DNA from: Onion yellows phytoplasma OY-M
GTDB taxonomy: Bacteria > Bacillota_I > Bacilli_A > Acholeplasmatales > Acholeplasmataceae
Length of the DNA stretch: 64,000 nt
NCBI GenBank assembly: GCA_000009845.1
Contig: AP006628.2
Coordinates: 592,590-656,589, forward strand
Direction of reading: 5' to 3'
Positions within the stretch are counted from its first letter, which is position 1. Every line of letters begins with the position of its first letter. The notes beneath the pieces were generated by a model, which was not told the DNA's origin, made no database searches, and was given only the letters and a program-made list of their open reading frames with translations. The position numbers were made by a program, and so were the translations under genes. Of the stretch, positions 16,150-26,008 are shown in pieces.

Positions 16150-16793
16150 ATGATGAAATTAATCGTTTTTGAAGGTCATAGCGGCCGCGGAAAAACTTCT
16201 CTTATCAATTCCCTTCGACCCCACTTAAAAAACCCTTATCAACTTTATCAAGGATTAGGGAGTAGTTCTCTTGGAAAGGAAATTAGAGGTTTATTTTTAA
16301 ATTTTCAACAAGTAGATTATCTCACTCGTTTTTATTTAAGTCTCGCCAATATGTCTCAAATCCAAGCGGAATTATTTAAAAATCATCAATTAATTATCTT
16401 AGATCGTTGGTTACCATCCACTTATGCTTACCAATTATTTCCCTTTTTTAAGGAAAAGAAACAACTTTTACCTTTAAAAAAGATCTTTAAGCTGAATCAT
16501 GAAACTATCTTAAAAAACCCGATTTATTAATTTATTTAGATATTGACCCTCTTATCGGAAAAACCAGAAAAAAACAAGAAAAAAACAAGAAAAAAACAAG
16601 AAAAAAACAAAAAATAAACCATCAAAGGGATCTGATCGAAAAACAATCATTAACTTATTTTCAAACCGTTCGTCAAGGATACTATAATTATCTCACTCAT
16701 TATTCTAGTGGCATTAATAAATTAATCTTAAACGGTAGTGATCCAATTCAATCCAATGTTCAAAAAATTATGAAATATCTAGGAGAAATATAA
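16150..16793 (+). pseudogene. tmk: Thymidylate kinase, frameshifted
   Basis: The N-terminal half has the P-loop (FEGHSGRGKTS, degraded from FEGLDGSGKTT), GLGSSSLGKEIR and the DRW motif (LDRWLPSTYAYQ). The frame breaks near 16513. The C-terminal part (KPDLLIYLDIDPLIG ... SDPIQSNVQKIMKYLGEI) continues in another frame to 16793. An 11-bp tandem repeat lies inside the lid region. The second PMU tmk (25992-26626) is also frameshifted, so neither copy here is intact. Confidence 0.85.
16568..16611 (+). repeat. 11-bp tandem repeat in tmk
   Basis: Three exact AAAAAAACAAG units and a partial fourth. Because 11 is not a multiple of 3, gain or loss of a unit shifts frame. Confidence 0.8.
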
Positions 16794-16936
16794 TGGCCAT
16801 TGTCATTAAGAAAAGATGCCAAAACGGCAATTTATATATCCATTATAGCAACGGAAAAATCAAAACTATTAAAAAAGATGGAACCATTCATTGGCGTACA
16901 AAAAAAATTAAATTCAAAAACCCAAAAAGACTCTAA
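16793..16936 (+). CDS. 47-aa conserved PMU small protein
   Basis: MAIVIKKRCQNGNLYIHYSN then GKIKTIKKDGTIHWRTKK..., a basic beta-rich peptide. The ATG overlaps the tmk stop (TAATG). The paralogue at 25859-26008 keeps CQNGN, SNGKIKTI and KDGTI. Conservation and the tmk overlap in both PMUs support translation. Function unknown. Confidence 0.7.
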   Translation: MAIVIKKRCQNGNLYIHYSNGKIKTIKKDGTIHWRTKKIKFKNPKRL

Positions 16937-16952
16937 TCAAAGAGTATTTTTT
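16925..16952 (+). terminator. Intrinsic terminator
   Basis: AAGACTCT-AATCA-AAGAGTATTTTTTTT at the end of the 47-aa gene. Confidence 0.65.
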
Positions 16953-16972
16953 TTATTTAGAAAGGAATAAAG

Positions 16973-17578
16973 ATGTTAACTAAAGAAGATTTTTATAACA
17001 TTAAACAATTCAAAACTAACACTCAATGCGTTGATATTTTAAAAAAACTTTTTCATAAATCATCATTTTCACGTAATTTTAATGAATATATGAGTAATAA
17101 CATTCATCTGCTCAATAAATATCTAAATCACAACAAATACAACTCCCAAAGCCAAAAGGCAATCCGCGGAAAAATCAATGAATATCTCATTTTACTATAT
17201 TTTCAAAACAAAGGAATAACAAATTTATACCCTCAAGTAAATTTATTTTTTATCCCAGACATTAAATTTGATTTAGTTTTGTTTACTAAAAATAAACGCA
17301 TAATTGCATTCAACTTCAAAACATGCCTGCGTGATCGATACAAACAAGCGATCACCGAAGCCCAACAACTCAAAAAACTAGATACACGCTTTGAATTCTA
17401 TTTATTAACCAATGACGCCATTGAATCACAAAGACTAAACAAAAAAATTGCAAATGGCAAAGTTCAAGGAATTAACTAAGTCATTGATTCTTTTTCACCC
17501 CAAGCTAATGTCTTTTTACAAATATTACTTAATAATAAATTCCTCCCTTTTAGTGATATTAACATGATTAAAAAATAA
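16973..17578 (+). pseudogene. PMU nuclease-like protein with in-frame stop
   Basis: Same gene as the intact 201-aa copy at 25215-25820. A CAA to TAA change after GKVQGIN ends it at 168 aa, but the remaining ~32 codons (VIDSFSPQANVFLQ ... FSDINMIKK) are still in frame to 17578. The central NEYLILLYFQNKGITNLYPQV...FDLVLFTKNKRIIAFNFKT region has a layout suggestive of a PD-(D/E)xK fold (tentative). Confidence 0.75.
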
Positions 17579-17597
17579 AAAAAGGAGTTAATATAAA

Positions 17598-19094
17598 ATG
17601 TTAACCAACGAACAAAAAGCGTTACAACAAATCATTTCCTATATGAAACAAAATAAAGCTGACCAATTAAATTTTTATTTTCAGCTAATCGATCCTCAAT
17701 ATTTTTTAGATAAAAAACATGCTAAATTTTTTCAGGCTTTAAAATATTTAAATTTAGACAAAACAACTACTCATCCTTGGGATAAAATAAATTCTCAAAC
17801 TGATATTATCAAAGAATTAATCACATATCTCCAAACCCATTTTCCCCCAAGATAATTTTAATCAGGCATCACTATCTTTTTTAAGCAATGATTTTAGTGA
17901 GGAAAATAACCTTTATTTCTTAGATAACTTAAAACACACCTATAGCCAAGAAAAACTTTTCCAACAACTCTTAAAAATAATTAGTCCTTCTTTTGAAAAT
18001 AAAGATCCTTATTATAAACATCTATACTACCAAGAAATATTTGATAAATTAAGAAATTTTATATCTTTAATCCCGCACAAATCCGACAAAACTTTATTAA
18101 CTTTAAATCAAATGTCCTCTTGTCATCCTGAATTTTTCGAAATCGATCAACAAGCCAAACAAAAAATTCAAGAAGAATATTACCGCCTATCAGAAACTTT
18201 CAAAGGATTAAATCAAGCCACGAAAGGATTTAAAAAGGGTCAAATTATCACCATTGGGGGCTATACTGGTTTAGGAAAAACTACTTTTGTCTACAACGTT
18301 CTTTTAGATATAGCCAAAACCAAACACCAAGAAAATTCCCATTACTCCCATATGTTAGTTTTTTCTTATGAAATGACAATGGAGGAAAATTTAAGTCGGT
18401 TATTAGCTAACATCACCCAAACCCCGTTAGAGGTTATTTTAACTAAAAATTTTGAAGACTCAAACATCACCACACATACCTACATGAAAAGGATGAATGA
18501 CGCTCAACAATTCTTTCCCCAGCTTAACTTATCATTTAGTTATGATCAAGGTAAAAAAATAGATTATATCATTGATTTAGTTTATCGCCTTCATTTAGAA
18601 AAAAAATAGAAATTATTGTTCTTGACCATCTTCAAATTACTAAAGCTAGTAATCACTTAGAAAATGACCGTCTAGCCATTGACGAAATCATGATGAAACT
18701 CAAACAATTAGCCATGGAATTAAACATCATTATTATCATTTTATCTCAATTTTCAAGAGATACATATAGCCATTACCAAGGAAAATCCCCTGAAATAACC
18801 GCTTTAAAAGGAAGTGGTGGAATTGAAACTAACTCAGATATCGTCTTAATGATGTCAGAATTCCAACCCAAACTATCTAAAGACCAAGAAAAACCCTTAA
18901 ATATCTATAATCAAAATTGTAATCAATTATATTTAGTATCAAAAAACAACGAATCTCAAAAAATCATTGAATTATCTATTAAAAAGAATCGAAGTGGCAC
19001 CAAAAAAAACTTAATTTATCACTTCGAAATGACCACCCAAACATTTCAAGAAATCGGTTATGTTTTACCTTATCCATTAGAAAGTTATTATTAG
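17598..19094 (+). pseudogene. dnaB: Replicative DNA helicase DnaB, frameshifted twice
   Basis: Co-linear with the intact 498-aa dnaB at 23698-25194. An extra C in CCCCC near 17848 ends the first frame (HFPPR). Reading is recovered from about 17860. A lost C near 18605 (LEKK stop for LEKQ) breaks it again before EIIVLDHLQ. Walker A GGYTGLGKTTF is preserved. Inactive as written. Confidence 0.88.
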
Positions 19095-19105
19095 GAGAAA
19101 ACTCA

Positions 19106-19856
19106 ATGAATTATCAAGAAAAAATAAAACACATCCAAACTCATTTCCCCATGTCTGTTTTATTAAAAAAATTAAATATAATACCCCCAAACTTCAACAT
19201 CAATCACCGTTTTCCTTGTCCGATCCATCAAGGAAAGAATCCTACTTGTTGTCATTTCACTTCAGATAATAAAATTCATTGTTGGAAATGTTGTAAAGAT
19301 TACGATATTATTGATGTTTATATGGCTATCCGTCAAATTAAATCCTTTCATGAAGCAATTCAAAAAATAGCAGGATTTATGAATTCTTTCGAATTTAAGG
19401 CCTTAAACAAACAAGAAAAAGAAATAACGAAAATAACTATTAACCCTTTGAAACAACTATATCAACCAATGAAATCAAAACAATCAGTTGACGAAAAGGA
19501 AATTAATATCAAAAAAAACAATTATTTAAAGAGATCTCACCTTTATTCAACTCAATTAGAGATTATTATCATTATTTATTAATTTCCAACCGAAACAATG
19601 AAAGTCAACCAGGATTAACTTATTTAACTCAAAAAAGAAAACTCACTTTAGAAACCGTCAAAGAATTTAAACTAGGTTATGCCCCGTTATCTGATAAACC
19701 TTTATCTTTTCGGTTAGTAAATTACTTTAAAAAGAAAAATATTAATATTGATCAATTATTAGAATATGGCTTTATCAAAGAAAAAACCAATCAACAAAAT
19801 AAAAAATATTTTCATGATACTTTTCATGGTTCCATCATTATCCCTATTGAAAATGG
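19106..19856 (+). pseudogene. dnaG: DNA primase DnaG, frameshifted and truncated by IS
   Basis: The N-terminal zinc domain (CPIHQGKNPTCCHFTSDNKI; HCWKCCKDYDIIDVY) is intact. The frame shifts near 19530 and continues as RDYYHYLLISNRNNES ... FHGSIIIPIENG, where it is cut by the tra5 IS terminus at 19857. The Toprim catalytic region is lost. Confidence 0.88.
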
Positions 19857-21180
19857 TGCGCTGTTCCGTTTTTTAATACAACTTTTGTCTCTAAAATTAT
19901 TCTTTAAAACTTAAAATTAAGTGATAATTTCATATCTTTTCAAAATAACAAAGTATTTTCATTAGACGAAAAAAGTGTCTAATGTTTTTTATATAATTTG
20001 CTAGTTTCAAAAGATATTTATACTAATATTTTACCCCTTCACTATATAGTTAGGTAAAAAAAGTTAAAAAGTCGTCAACAAAATGAAAAGAAAATGATGT
20101 TTATTATTAATAAAAACATTTTATTGAAAAAAAGGCGCAAAAAGATACCTTTTTAAAAGGTCTATTTTGAAAGCTATTTTTTTAATTGTTTTATCTTAAA
20201 CTTTACGCATATTGGATAGGTGAAAGATAGTTTAATTTATCTAGAATCCATTTTTTATTCCAAAAAGCAGGAAATTGGTTAATGATGGTTTTCATTTTTG
20301 TCATTGGATTTTGAAATAAAAAAGGATCGCGATAAAATAAAATACTTTTCATTTGGCCGAAAAAGTTCTTAATGACGGCGTTATCACGAGGGGCGGCTTT
20401 TCTTGACATACTAATAAGAAAACCTTTTTTGGTTAAAGTATGTTGGATTTTTAAAGATTGATAAACTGAACCTTGATCAGAGTGGATAATACAAGGTTTT
20501 TTTAGTTTTGGCATTTTTTTGATAGTATTTAAAACTAAATTTTTATTTTGATGATTAGAAACATGAGAAGCGACTATTTGATTGTTAAAAGAGTCGATAA
20601 TACATGAAAAATATAAAAAACCTTGTGGAGTTTTAAAATAAGTGATGTCGGTAAATAGTTTTTGCATCGGTTTATAAGTTTTAAAATCTTGATTAATTAA
20701 ATTAGGAACTATTTTTAATTGAGATTTTAATTGTTGATAATGATATTTATTTTTTTTGCTTCTTAAACGACAACAAATCCCTTTTTCTTTCATGATGAAA
20801 TAAACTTTTTTCTTAGTGATGGGTTCATTAAAGATTTTTTGATATAAATGAGTGATTTTACGATGGCCAAATAAATATTCATGCATTTTACATAAAGATT
20901 CAATACGTTTTTGTTTTAAAAGATATTGTTCTTGTTTTATTTTAATTTTATGGTTAACTTTTAACCAATAATAATAAGTACTCCTTTTAGTTTGAATCGT
21001 TTTTAAAATGGTGGTTAAATTTAAAACATTTTGAAATTTTTCCACTAAATTAAAGATAATTTTTTTATCTATCTTTTCTATTTTTTTAATTATTTGTTGT
21101 AATAAGTTGATTTTTTGTTTTAATTTTTGCATCTTAACACCAATTTATCTTATATTTTTTTTCATTATATCAACAATTAT
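19857..21180 (-). mobile_element. tra5-type IS (IS3/IS150-like), copy 1
   Basis: The left (3') end is TGCGCTGTTCCGTTTTTT, identical at 41729 and the exact complement of the end of copy 3 (52087-52104). The upstream end is not certain; 21180 is an estimate. It interrupts dnaG at 19857. Confidence 0.7.
20203..21132 (-). CDS. tra5: IS3-family transposase with catalytic Glu changed to Lys
   Basis: 309 aa. An N-terminal helical/HTH region (LTTILKTIQTKRSTYYYWLK) and HTH_21-type segment (LFGHRKITHLYQ) precede the rve-type DDE core: LFTDITYFKT (first D) and IIHSDQGSVYQS (second D). The third position reads DNAVIKNFFGQMK here versus DNAVIENFFGQMK in copy 2 and DNAIIENFFGQMK in copy 3. The Glu-to-Lys change (GAG to AAG) at the catalytic residue should abolish transposition. 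Otherwise it differs from copy 2 at only a few residues. Confidence 0.9.
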   Translation of the reverse strand: MQKLKQKINLLQQIIKKIEKIDKKIIFNLVEKFQNVLNLTTILKTIQTKRSTYYYWLKVNHKIKIKQEQYLLKQKRIESLCKMHEYLFGHRKITHLYQKIFNEPITKKKVYFIMKEKGICCRLRSKKNKYHYQQLKSQLKIVPNLINQDFKTYKPMQKLFTDITYFKTPQGFLYFSCIIDSFNNQIVASHVSNHQNKNLVLNTIKKMPKLKKPCIIHSDQGSVYQSLKIQHTLTKKGFLISMSRKAAPRDNAVIKNFFGQMKSILFYRDPFLFQNPMTKMKTIINQFPAFWNKKWILDKLNYLSPIQYA

Positions 21181-21239
21181 AACTCTTAAAATGTTTGTTA
21201 ACGCCATTAAATAATTATTAATGTTATTTTTACCTAATA

Positions 21240-21553
21240 TATTATTTATAACACATACCTATAACTGGTCAGGCAGTTAATTTAAAAATTAAAATTGATT
21301 TTTAATTAAAATAAATTAAAAAAATAAAATTAATTAAAAGAAAGATTTTTTTATATCGATTAATAATAATGATAGATAAAAGATACAACGATAATATCAA
21401 ATATCGAGTATCATTATCATTATCGATATAAAATATAAAATATCACTCCTTAAATGAGTTAATCTTTATATAGATTATTTTCAAAGTCAAACTGTTATAA
21501 AGTTGTTAGTAAAGTGTTATAAAGTTGTTAGTAAAGTGTTATAAAACTGTTAG
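21240..21553. other. Candidate PMU replication origin with 3 iterons (copy 1)
   Basis: Three 22-bp direct repeats (consensus CTAACAACTTTATAACACTTTA on the minus strand, 21492-21553) adjoin the 3' end of the initiator-like gene. An extremely AT-rich tract follows, with repeated ATCGATA/TATCGA and GATAATGATAATGATA motifs. The same arrangement occurs at 43150-43403 (2 iterons) and 50392-50640 (4 iterons). Iterons next to an AT-rich region and replication genes suggest an origin for circular PMU forms (inference). Confidence 0.6.
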
Positions 21554-22177
21554 TCTTTTTGTTTTGAAATATATTTATACATAGGGTGTATCTTTTTCAC
21601 CCGATAACCTTGTTTGGTTTTAGTTAAGAAGAATTGAATATATTTTAAATCTTCTTGTCGATAATAGATGATATTTAAACCTTGCTTATAGTTTGTTTTA
21701 ATCGGTTTATTGTATTTATCTAGTTTATTGGGGTCTATTTGATATAATTGTAAGTTTTCTAGTTTATGAAGATTGATTTTGCCAATTAATTCTTTGATGA
21801 TATTTTTAGATTCATTTTTATAATTGATTTGAAAGATATCATGATAGGTTTTAAGGGGGGGTATTTTGGTTTTTAAGGGGGGGTAAATCTGAAAGTAATA
21901 GTTTACTATTACTAGAAGAGAAATTATCATTAATTAAGGTTATTTTTGTTTGTTTAATTTCATCCAAGATTTGAGGATCGACGAAGAGAGTTTGGTTTTT
22001 AGGGCGATAATTGGCTTCTTGATAAGTATTTTTCTTTTTAGAATGGGTTATAATGGTCAGGTTGATTAAATCTTGTTTTAAAGTTTGTAAAAAGAGTTTA
22101 ATTTGGTCTAAATCAGTAGGGGTGGTTTTGGTATTCCATCCGCCGATTCTAATTCCTTTATTAAGGTCGTTTTTCAT
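21550..22177 (-). pseudogene. Putative PMU initiator-like protein, poly-C frameshift (copy 1)
   Basis: Homologue of the intact 208-aa protein at 49768-50394. The start MKNDLNKGIRIGGWNT is preceded by TTAAAGGAGAAAA. A 57-codon upstream extension to 22348 is in frame but absent from copy 3, so it is rejected. A run of seven C (21855-21861) puts DIFQINYKNESKN out of frame; six C would restore it. The C-terminal half (KGLNIIYYRQEDLKYIQ...) then runs to 21550, at the iterons. Confidence 0.7.
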
Positions 22178-22347
22178 TTTTATTTTCTCCTTTAAATTTA
22201 TTTTTGTCATTTTGTTAAAATATTTATCAATTTTTGGCCTAATAATTGAATGTGCGTGATTCATATTATTAATTTTATTTTTAAAAAGGTCATATAGGAA
22301 AAAATAATACGTTTGTTGTTGTTTAATTGGTATTTTATAATAAATCA

Positions 22348-23673
22348 TTATGTCATGACTTCAACTTTATCTTCACCAAAGAAATGAATGGCTAAATCCA
22401 CTATTTGTTTCTTTTCTGCTTCTTCATATGAGATGTATGGATCTAAAAAACATTTTTGATAAGCTTCTTTCCCGTATTGTCGTAATAAATCATCAACATC
22501 TTTACAAGTTTTGTCATAAGGGGACAAAATGCGTCTAATTTCATAAGGGATTTGTTGTTCTTTTAGTTGTTCTCCTAAGGCTGCGTTTCTTTTTCTTCCA
22601 GTTTCGTCATTATCGAGGGCGGTAATGACTTTAATCTTTTCTTTTTTGAGAATATCCATTTGGGTTTGGGAAAGTAATTGGGCGACACAAATTAAACCCA
22701 CGACATTTTTTATGCCGTGTTGCCAACAACTAATGACATCAAAAAAACCTTCATGAATGATGATTGTTTTAGTTTTTTTTATATACGGTAAAGCTTCGAA
22801 AAAACGATAACTGAAATGAAAAGTAGGTGTTTGACTAAAATTATTGAGGGATTGATATTTAGGTTGGAAATAGGTAGTATCACGAAAATGATTTTGATAA
22901 AAGTGAAATGTTTTATTATATCCATTTTCAATGGGGATAATGATGGAACCATGGAAAGTATCGTGATAATATTTTTTATTTTGTTGATTGGTTTTTTCTT
23001 TGATAAAGCCATATTCTAATAATTGATCAATATTAATATTTTTCTTTTTAAAGTAATTTACTAACCGAAAAGATAAAGGTTTATCAGATAATGGGGCATA
23101 ACCTAGTTTAAATTCTTTAATGGTTTCTAGAGTTAATTTTCTTTTTTGAGTTAAATATTCTAATCCTAGGTGAGATTCGTTATTTCGGTTAGTAGTTAAT
23201 AAATAATGATAATAATCTCTAATTTGGTTAAATAAAGGTGATATTTCTTTAAATAATTGTGTTTTTGTGGTGTTAATTTCTTTTTCATCAATTGGGTTGT
23301 TGATTTTATTGGGTTGGAATTGATATTTAAAAGGTTTATAAGAAATATTAGGGGTTGAAGTTTGTTGTTGGATTAAGTTTTTAAATTCTTGAGTTTTCAT
23401 AAAGTTATTAATTTTTTCGAGGGCGTTATTGAAGGTTTTAATTCCTCTTATTTCCATATAAACATCAATAATATCGTAATCTTTACAACATTTCCAACAG
23501 TGAATTTTATTATCTGAAGTTAAATGGCAACAAGTTGGGTTGTTTCCTTGATGGATGGGACAAGGGAAACGATATTTGGTGTTGAAGTTTGGTGGTATTA
23601 TATTTAATTTTTTTAATAAAACAATCATGGGAAAATTAGTTTTAATGTGGTTAATTTTGTCTTGATAATTCAT
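22348..23673 (-). CDS. dnaG: DNA primase
   Basis: 441 aa. It has a CHC2-type zinc domain (CPIHQGNN..., CWKCCKDYD), a catalytic core with Toprim acidic motifs (HEGFFDVIS and ALDNDETGRKR) and a short C-terminus without a clear DnaB-binding domain. It follows dnaB by 24 nt in the minus-strand operon order nuclease-dnaB-dnaG-initiator. It synthesises primers for PMU (or accessory) replication. It differs from copy 2 in a patch of about 10 residues (YFKKKNINIDQLLEYGF versus YCKKQNIDTTKLVEYGF). Confidence 0.92.
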   Translation of the reverse strand: MNYQDKINHIKTNFPMIVLLKKLNIIPPNFNTKYRFPCPIHQGNNPTCCHLTSDNKIHCWKCCKDYDIIDVYMEIRGIKTFNNALEKINNFMKTQEFKNLIQQQTSTPNISYKPFKYQFQPNKINNPIDEKEINTTKTQLFKEISPLFNQIRDYYHYLLTTNRNNESHLGLEYLTQKRKLTLETIKEFKLGYAPLSDKPLSFRLVNYFKKKNINIDQLLEYGFIKEKTNQQNKKYYHDTFHGSIIIPIENGYNKTFHFYQNHFRDTTYFQPKYQSLNNFSQTPTFHFSYRFFEALPYIKKTKTIIIHEGFFDVISCWQHGIKNVVGLICVAQLLSQTQMDILKKEKIKVITALDNDETGRKRNAALGEQLKEQQIPYEIRRILSPYDKTCKDVDDLLRQYGKEAYQKCFLDPYISYEEAEKKQIVDLAIHFFGEDKVEVMT

Positions 23674-23697
23674 TTATTTTAACTCCTATTTTTTTGA

Positions 23698-25194
23698 TTA
23701 ATAATAAGTTTCTATTTGATAAGGTAAAACATAACCGATTTCTTGAAATGTTTGGGTGGTCATTTCGAAGTGATAAATTAAGGTTTTTTTGGTGCCACTT
23801 CGATTCTTTTTAATAGATAATTCAATGATTTTTTGAGATTCGTTGTTTTTTGATACTAAATATAATTGATTACAATTTTGATTATAGATATTTAAGGGTT
23901 TTTCTTGGTCTTTAGATAGTTTGGGTTGGAATTCTGACATCATTAAGACGATATCGGAGTTAGTTTCAATTCCACCACTTCCTTTTAAAGCGGTTATTTC
24001 AGGGGATTTTCCTTGGTAATTACTGTATGTATCTCTTGAAAATTGAGAGAGAATAATAATAACAATGTTTAATTCCATGGCTAATTGTTTGAGTTTAGTC
24101 ATAATTTCGTCAATGGCTAGACGGTCATTTTCTAAACGATTACTAGCTTTAGTAATTTGGAGATGGTCGATAACGATGATTTCTACTTGTTTTTCTAAAT
24201 AGAGGCGATAAACTAAATCAATGATATAATCAATATTTTTGCTTTTATCATAACTAAATGATAAATTTATGTTGGCAAAAAATTGTTTTGCTATTTTCAT
24301 CCTTTCCGTGTATTTGAGAGGTGTGATATTGTCATCTTCAAAATTTTTATCTAAAATAATATCTAAGGGAATTTGAGTTTGGTGGGCTAATAAACGACTT
24401 AAATTTTCCTCCATTGTTATTTCATAAGAAAATACCAAAATATGAGGATAATGAGAGCTTTCTTGGTGTTTAGTTTTGGCGATATCTAAAAGAAGGTTGT
24501 AGACAAAAGTTGTTTTTCCCAAACCAGTATACCCCCCAATAGTGATGATTTGGCCTTTTTTTAATCCTTTAGTGGATTGGTTGAGTCCTTTAAAAATTTC
24601 TGATAAGTGGTAATATTCTTCTTGGATTTTTTGTTTTGCTTGATTATCGGTGTCAAAAAATTCAGGATGTAAAAAGACCATTTGGTTTAAATTAAAGAGA
24701 GTTTTATCATTTTTTTGGGGGATTAAAGAGATAAAATTTCTTAATTTATCAAAGATTTCTTGGTAATATAAGTTTTTAGTGTAAGGATCTTGGGTTTCAA
24801 AAGAAGGACTAATAATTTTTAAGAGTTGTTGGAACAGTTTTTCTTGGGTATAGGTGTGTTTTAAGTTATCTAAGAAATCAAGGTTATTTTCCTTACTAAA
24901 ATCATTATTTAAAAAAGATAATGATTCTTTGGTAAAGTTATCTTGTTGGAAATTAGTTTGTAAATATGTTAATAACTCTTTGATTATCTCAGTTTGAGAT
25001 TTTATTTTATCCCAAGGATGAGTTGTTTGTTTTTCTAAAAATAAATATTTTAAAGTTGTAAATATTTTTTTATTTTTGGGGTTAAGTAGATTTTTGGGGT
25101 TAATTATTTGGTAGTAAAGGTTTAATTTTTCCCATTGGCCTTGTTCGATATAATTTATTAGTTGTTTTAACGCTTTTTGTTCGTTGGTTAACAT
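23698..25194 (-). CDS. dnaB: Replicative DNA helicase
   Basis: 498 aa, intact. The N-terminal helical domain (1-170) precedes a RecA-like core with Walker A GGYTGLGKTT (220-229), IIVIDHLQI (Walker B/H2), SQFSRDT and the Arg-containing KKNRSGTKK segment. AAAGGAGTTAATATTAAATG supports the start. It unwinds DNA ahead of the PMU replication fork together with the adjacent primase. It is a member of the multicopy phytoplasma PMU dnaB family. Confidence 0.92.
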   Translation of the reverse strand: MLTNEQKALKQLINYIEQGQWEKLNLYYQIINPKNLLNPKNKKIFTTLKYLFLEKQTTHPWDKIKSQTEIIKELLTYLQTNFQQDNFTKESLSFLNNDFSKENNLDFLDNLKHTYTQEKLFQQLLKIISPSFETQDPYTKNLYYQEIFDKLRNFISLIPQKNDKTLFNLNQMVFLHPEFFDTDNQAKQKIQEEYYHLSEIFKGLNQSTKGLKKGQIITIGGYTGLGKTTFVYNLLLDIAKTKHQESSHYPHILVFSYEITMEENLSRLLAHQTQIPLDIILDKNFEDDNITPLKYTERMKIAKQFFANINLSFSYDKSKNIDYIIDLVYRLYLEKQVEIIVIDHLQITKASNRLENDRLAIDEIMTKLKQLAMELNIVIIILSQFSRDTYSNYQGKSPEITALKGSGGIETNSDIVLMMSEFQPKLSKDQEKPLNIYNQNCNQLYLVSKNNESQKIIELSIKKNRSGTKKTLIYHFEMTTQTFQEIGYVLPYQIETYY

Positions 25195-25214
25195 TTAATA
25201 TTAACTCCTTTTTT

Positions 25215-25820
25215 TTATTTTTTAATGATATTGATATTAGAAAAGGGGATGAATTTGGTGGTAATTAAGTTTTGTAAGAAATTGTTGGCTGAATTGGAAA
25301 ATAAGTTAATGACTTGATTAATGCCTGGGACTTTTCCTTGATTGATTTTCTTGTTTAGTCTTTGGGTTTCGGTTTCGTTGTTGGTTAATAAATAAAACTC
25401 AAAACGAGTATCTAATTTTTTTAATTGTTGTCCTTCTGCCATGGTTTGTTTATAGCGGTCTCGGAGACAAGTTTTAAAATTAAAAGCGATTATTCTTTTA
25501 TTTTTAGTAAATAAAACTAAATCAAATTTAATGTCTGGGATAAAAAATAAATTTACTTGAGGGTATAAATTAGCGATACCTTTGTTTTGAAAATATAATA
25601 AAATGAGGTATTCATTGATTTTACCACGGATTACTTTTTGACTTTGAGAGTGGATATTATTTTGGTTAAAATAATGGTTTAATTGTTGGTGATTGGTTTT
25701 CATATATTTGTCAACAGAAAGATTAAAGGTAGTTTTTTTAAAAAAACCTTTTAAGATGTCCACAGTTTGGATATTAGTATTAAATTGTTTAATATTCATA
25801 AAATCTTGGTTATTTAACAT
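25215..25820 (-). CDS. Conserved PMU protein, possible PD-(D/E)xK nuclease
   Basis: 201 aa, intact. The central segment GKINEYLILLYFQNKG...PDIKFDLVLFTKNKRIIAFNFKTC resembles the E...D...x-K layout of restriction-type nucleases, though no exact motif proves it. AAAGAAAGGAATATCA precedes the ATG. It is immediately upstream of dnaB in both PMU orientations. A DNA-processing role is inferred from context. Confidence 0.65.
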   Translation of the reverse strand: MLNNQDFMNIKQFNTNIQTVDILKGFFKKTTFNLSVDKYMKTNHQQLNHYFNQNNIHSQSQKVIRGKINEYLILLYFQNKGIANLYPQVNLFFIPDIKFDLVLFTKNKRIIAFNFKTCLRDRYKQTMAEGQQLKKLDTRFEFYLLTNNETETQRLNKKINQGKVPGINQVINLFSNSANNFLQNLITTKFIPFSNINIIKK

Positions 25821-25841
25821 TTGATATTCCTTTCTTTAAAT

Positions 25842-25870
25842 AAAAAAAGACCTTTAAATTAAGGTCTTTT
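25842..25870 (-). terminator. Intrinsic terminator
   Basis: AAAAGACCTTAATTTAAAGGTCTTTTTTT on the minus strand overlaps the end of the 49-aa gene. Confidence 0.75.
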
Positions 25871-26008
25871 GTTGGTTTTTTTAGTTTTAAAAATTCTTTT
25901 TGTTTTCCAAGTGATGGTGCCATCTTTATGAATAGTTTTGATTTTTCCATTAGAAAAATAGATGTAAGTGTTGCCATTTTGGCAGGTTTTATTAGTTATG
26001 ATCGCCAT
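25859..26008 (-). CDS. 49-aa conserved PMU small protein
   Basis: MAIITNKTCQNGNTYIYFSN then GKIKTIHKDGTITWKTKR. Paralogue of 16793-16936. The ATG overlaps the end of tmk by 17 nt. Basic, beta-rich; function unknown. Confidence 0.7.
   Translation of the reverse strand: MAIITNKTCQNGNTYIYFSNGKIKTIHKDGTITWKTKRIFKTKKTNKRP

Larger units (their letters stand above)
19857..25533. repeat. 5.68-kb direct repeat, copy 1
   Basis: IS end, tra5, candidate origin, initiator-like gene, dnaG, dnaB and part of the nuclease gene are nearly identical to 41729-47383. The 22-bp length difference equals one iteron. Short diverged patches occur in dnaG and dnaB. Confidence 0.85.

Noticed and set aside
21492-21553. 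CRISPR-like repeats
   Set aside because: Direct 22-bp repeats with no spacers; better explained as iterons.
22178-22348. 57-codon N-terminal extension of the initiator-like protein (MIYYKIPIKQQQ...)
   Set aside because: Open in copies 1 and 2 but absent upstream of copy 3, which has a normal start at the MKND position. A good ribosome site precedes that internal ATG.
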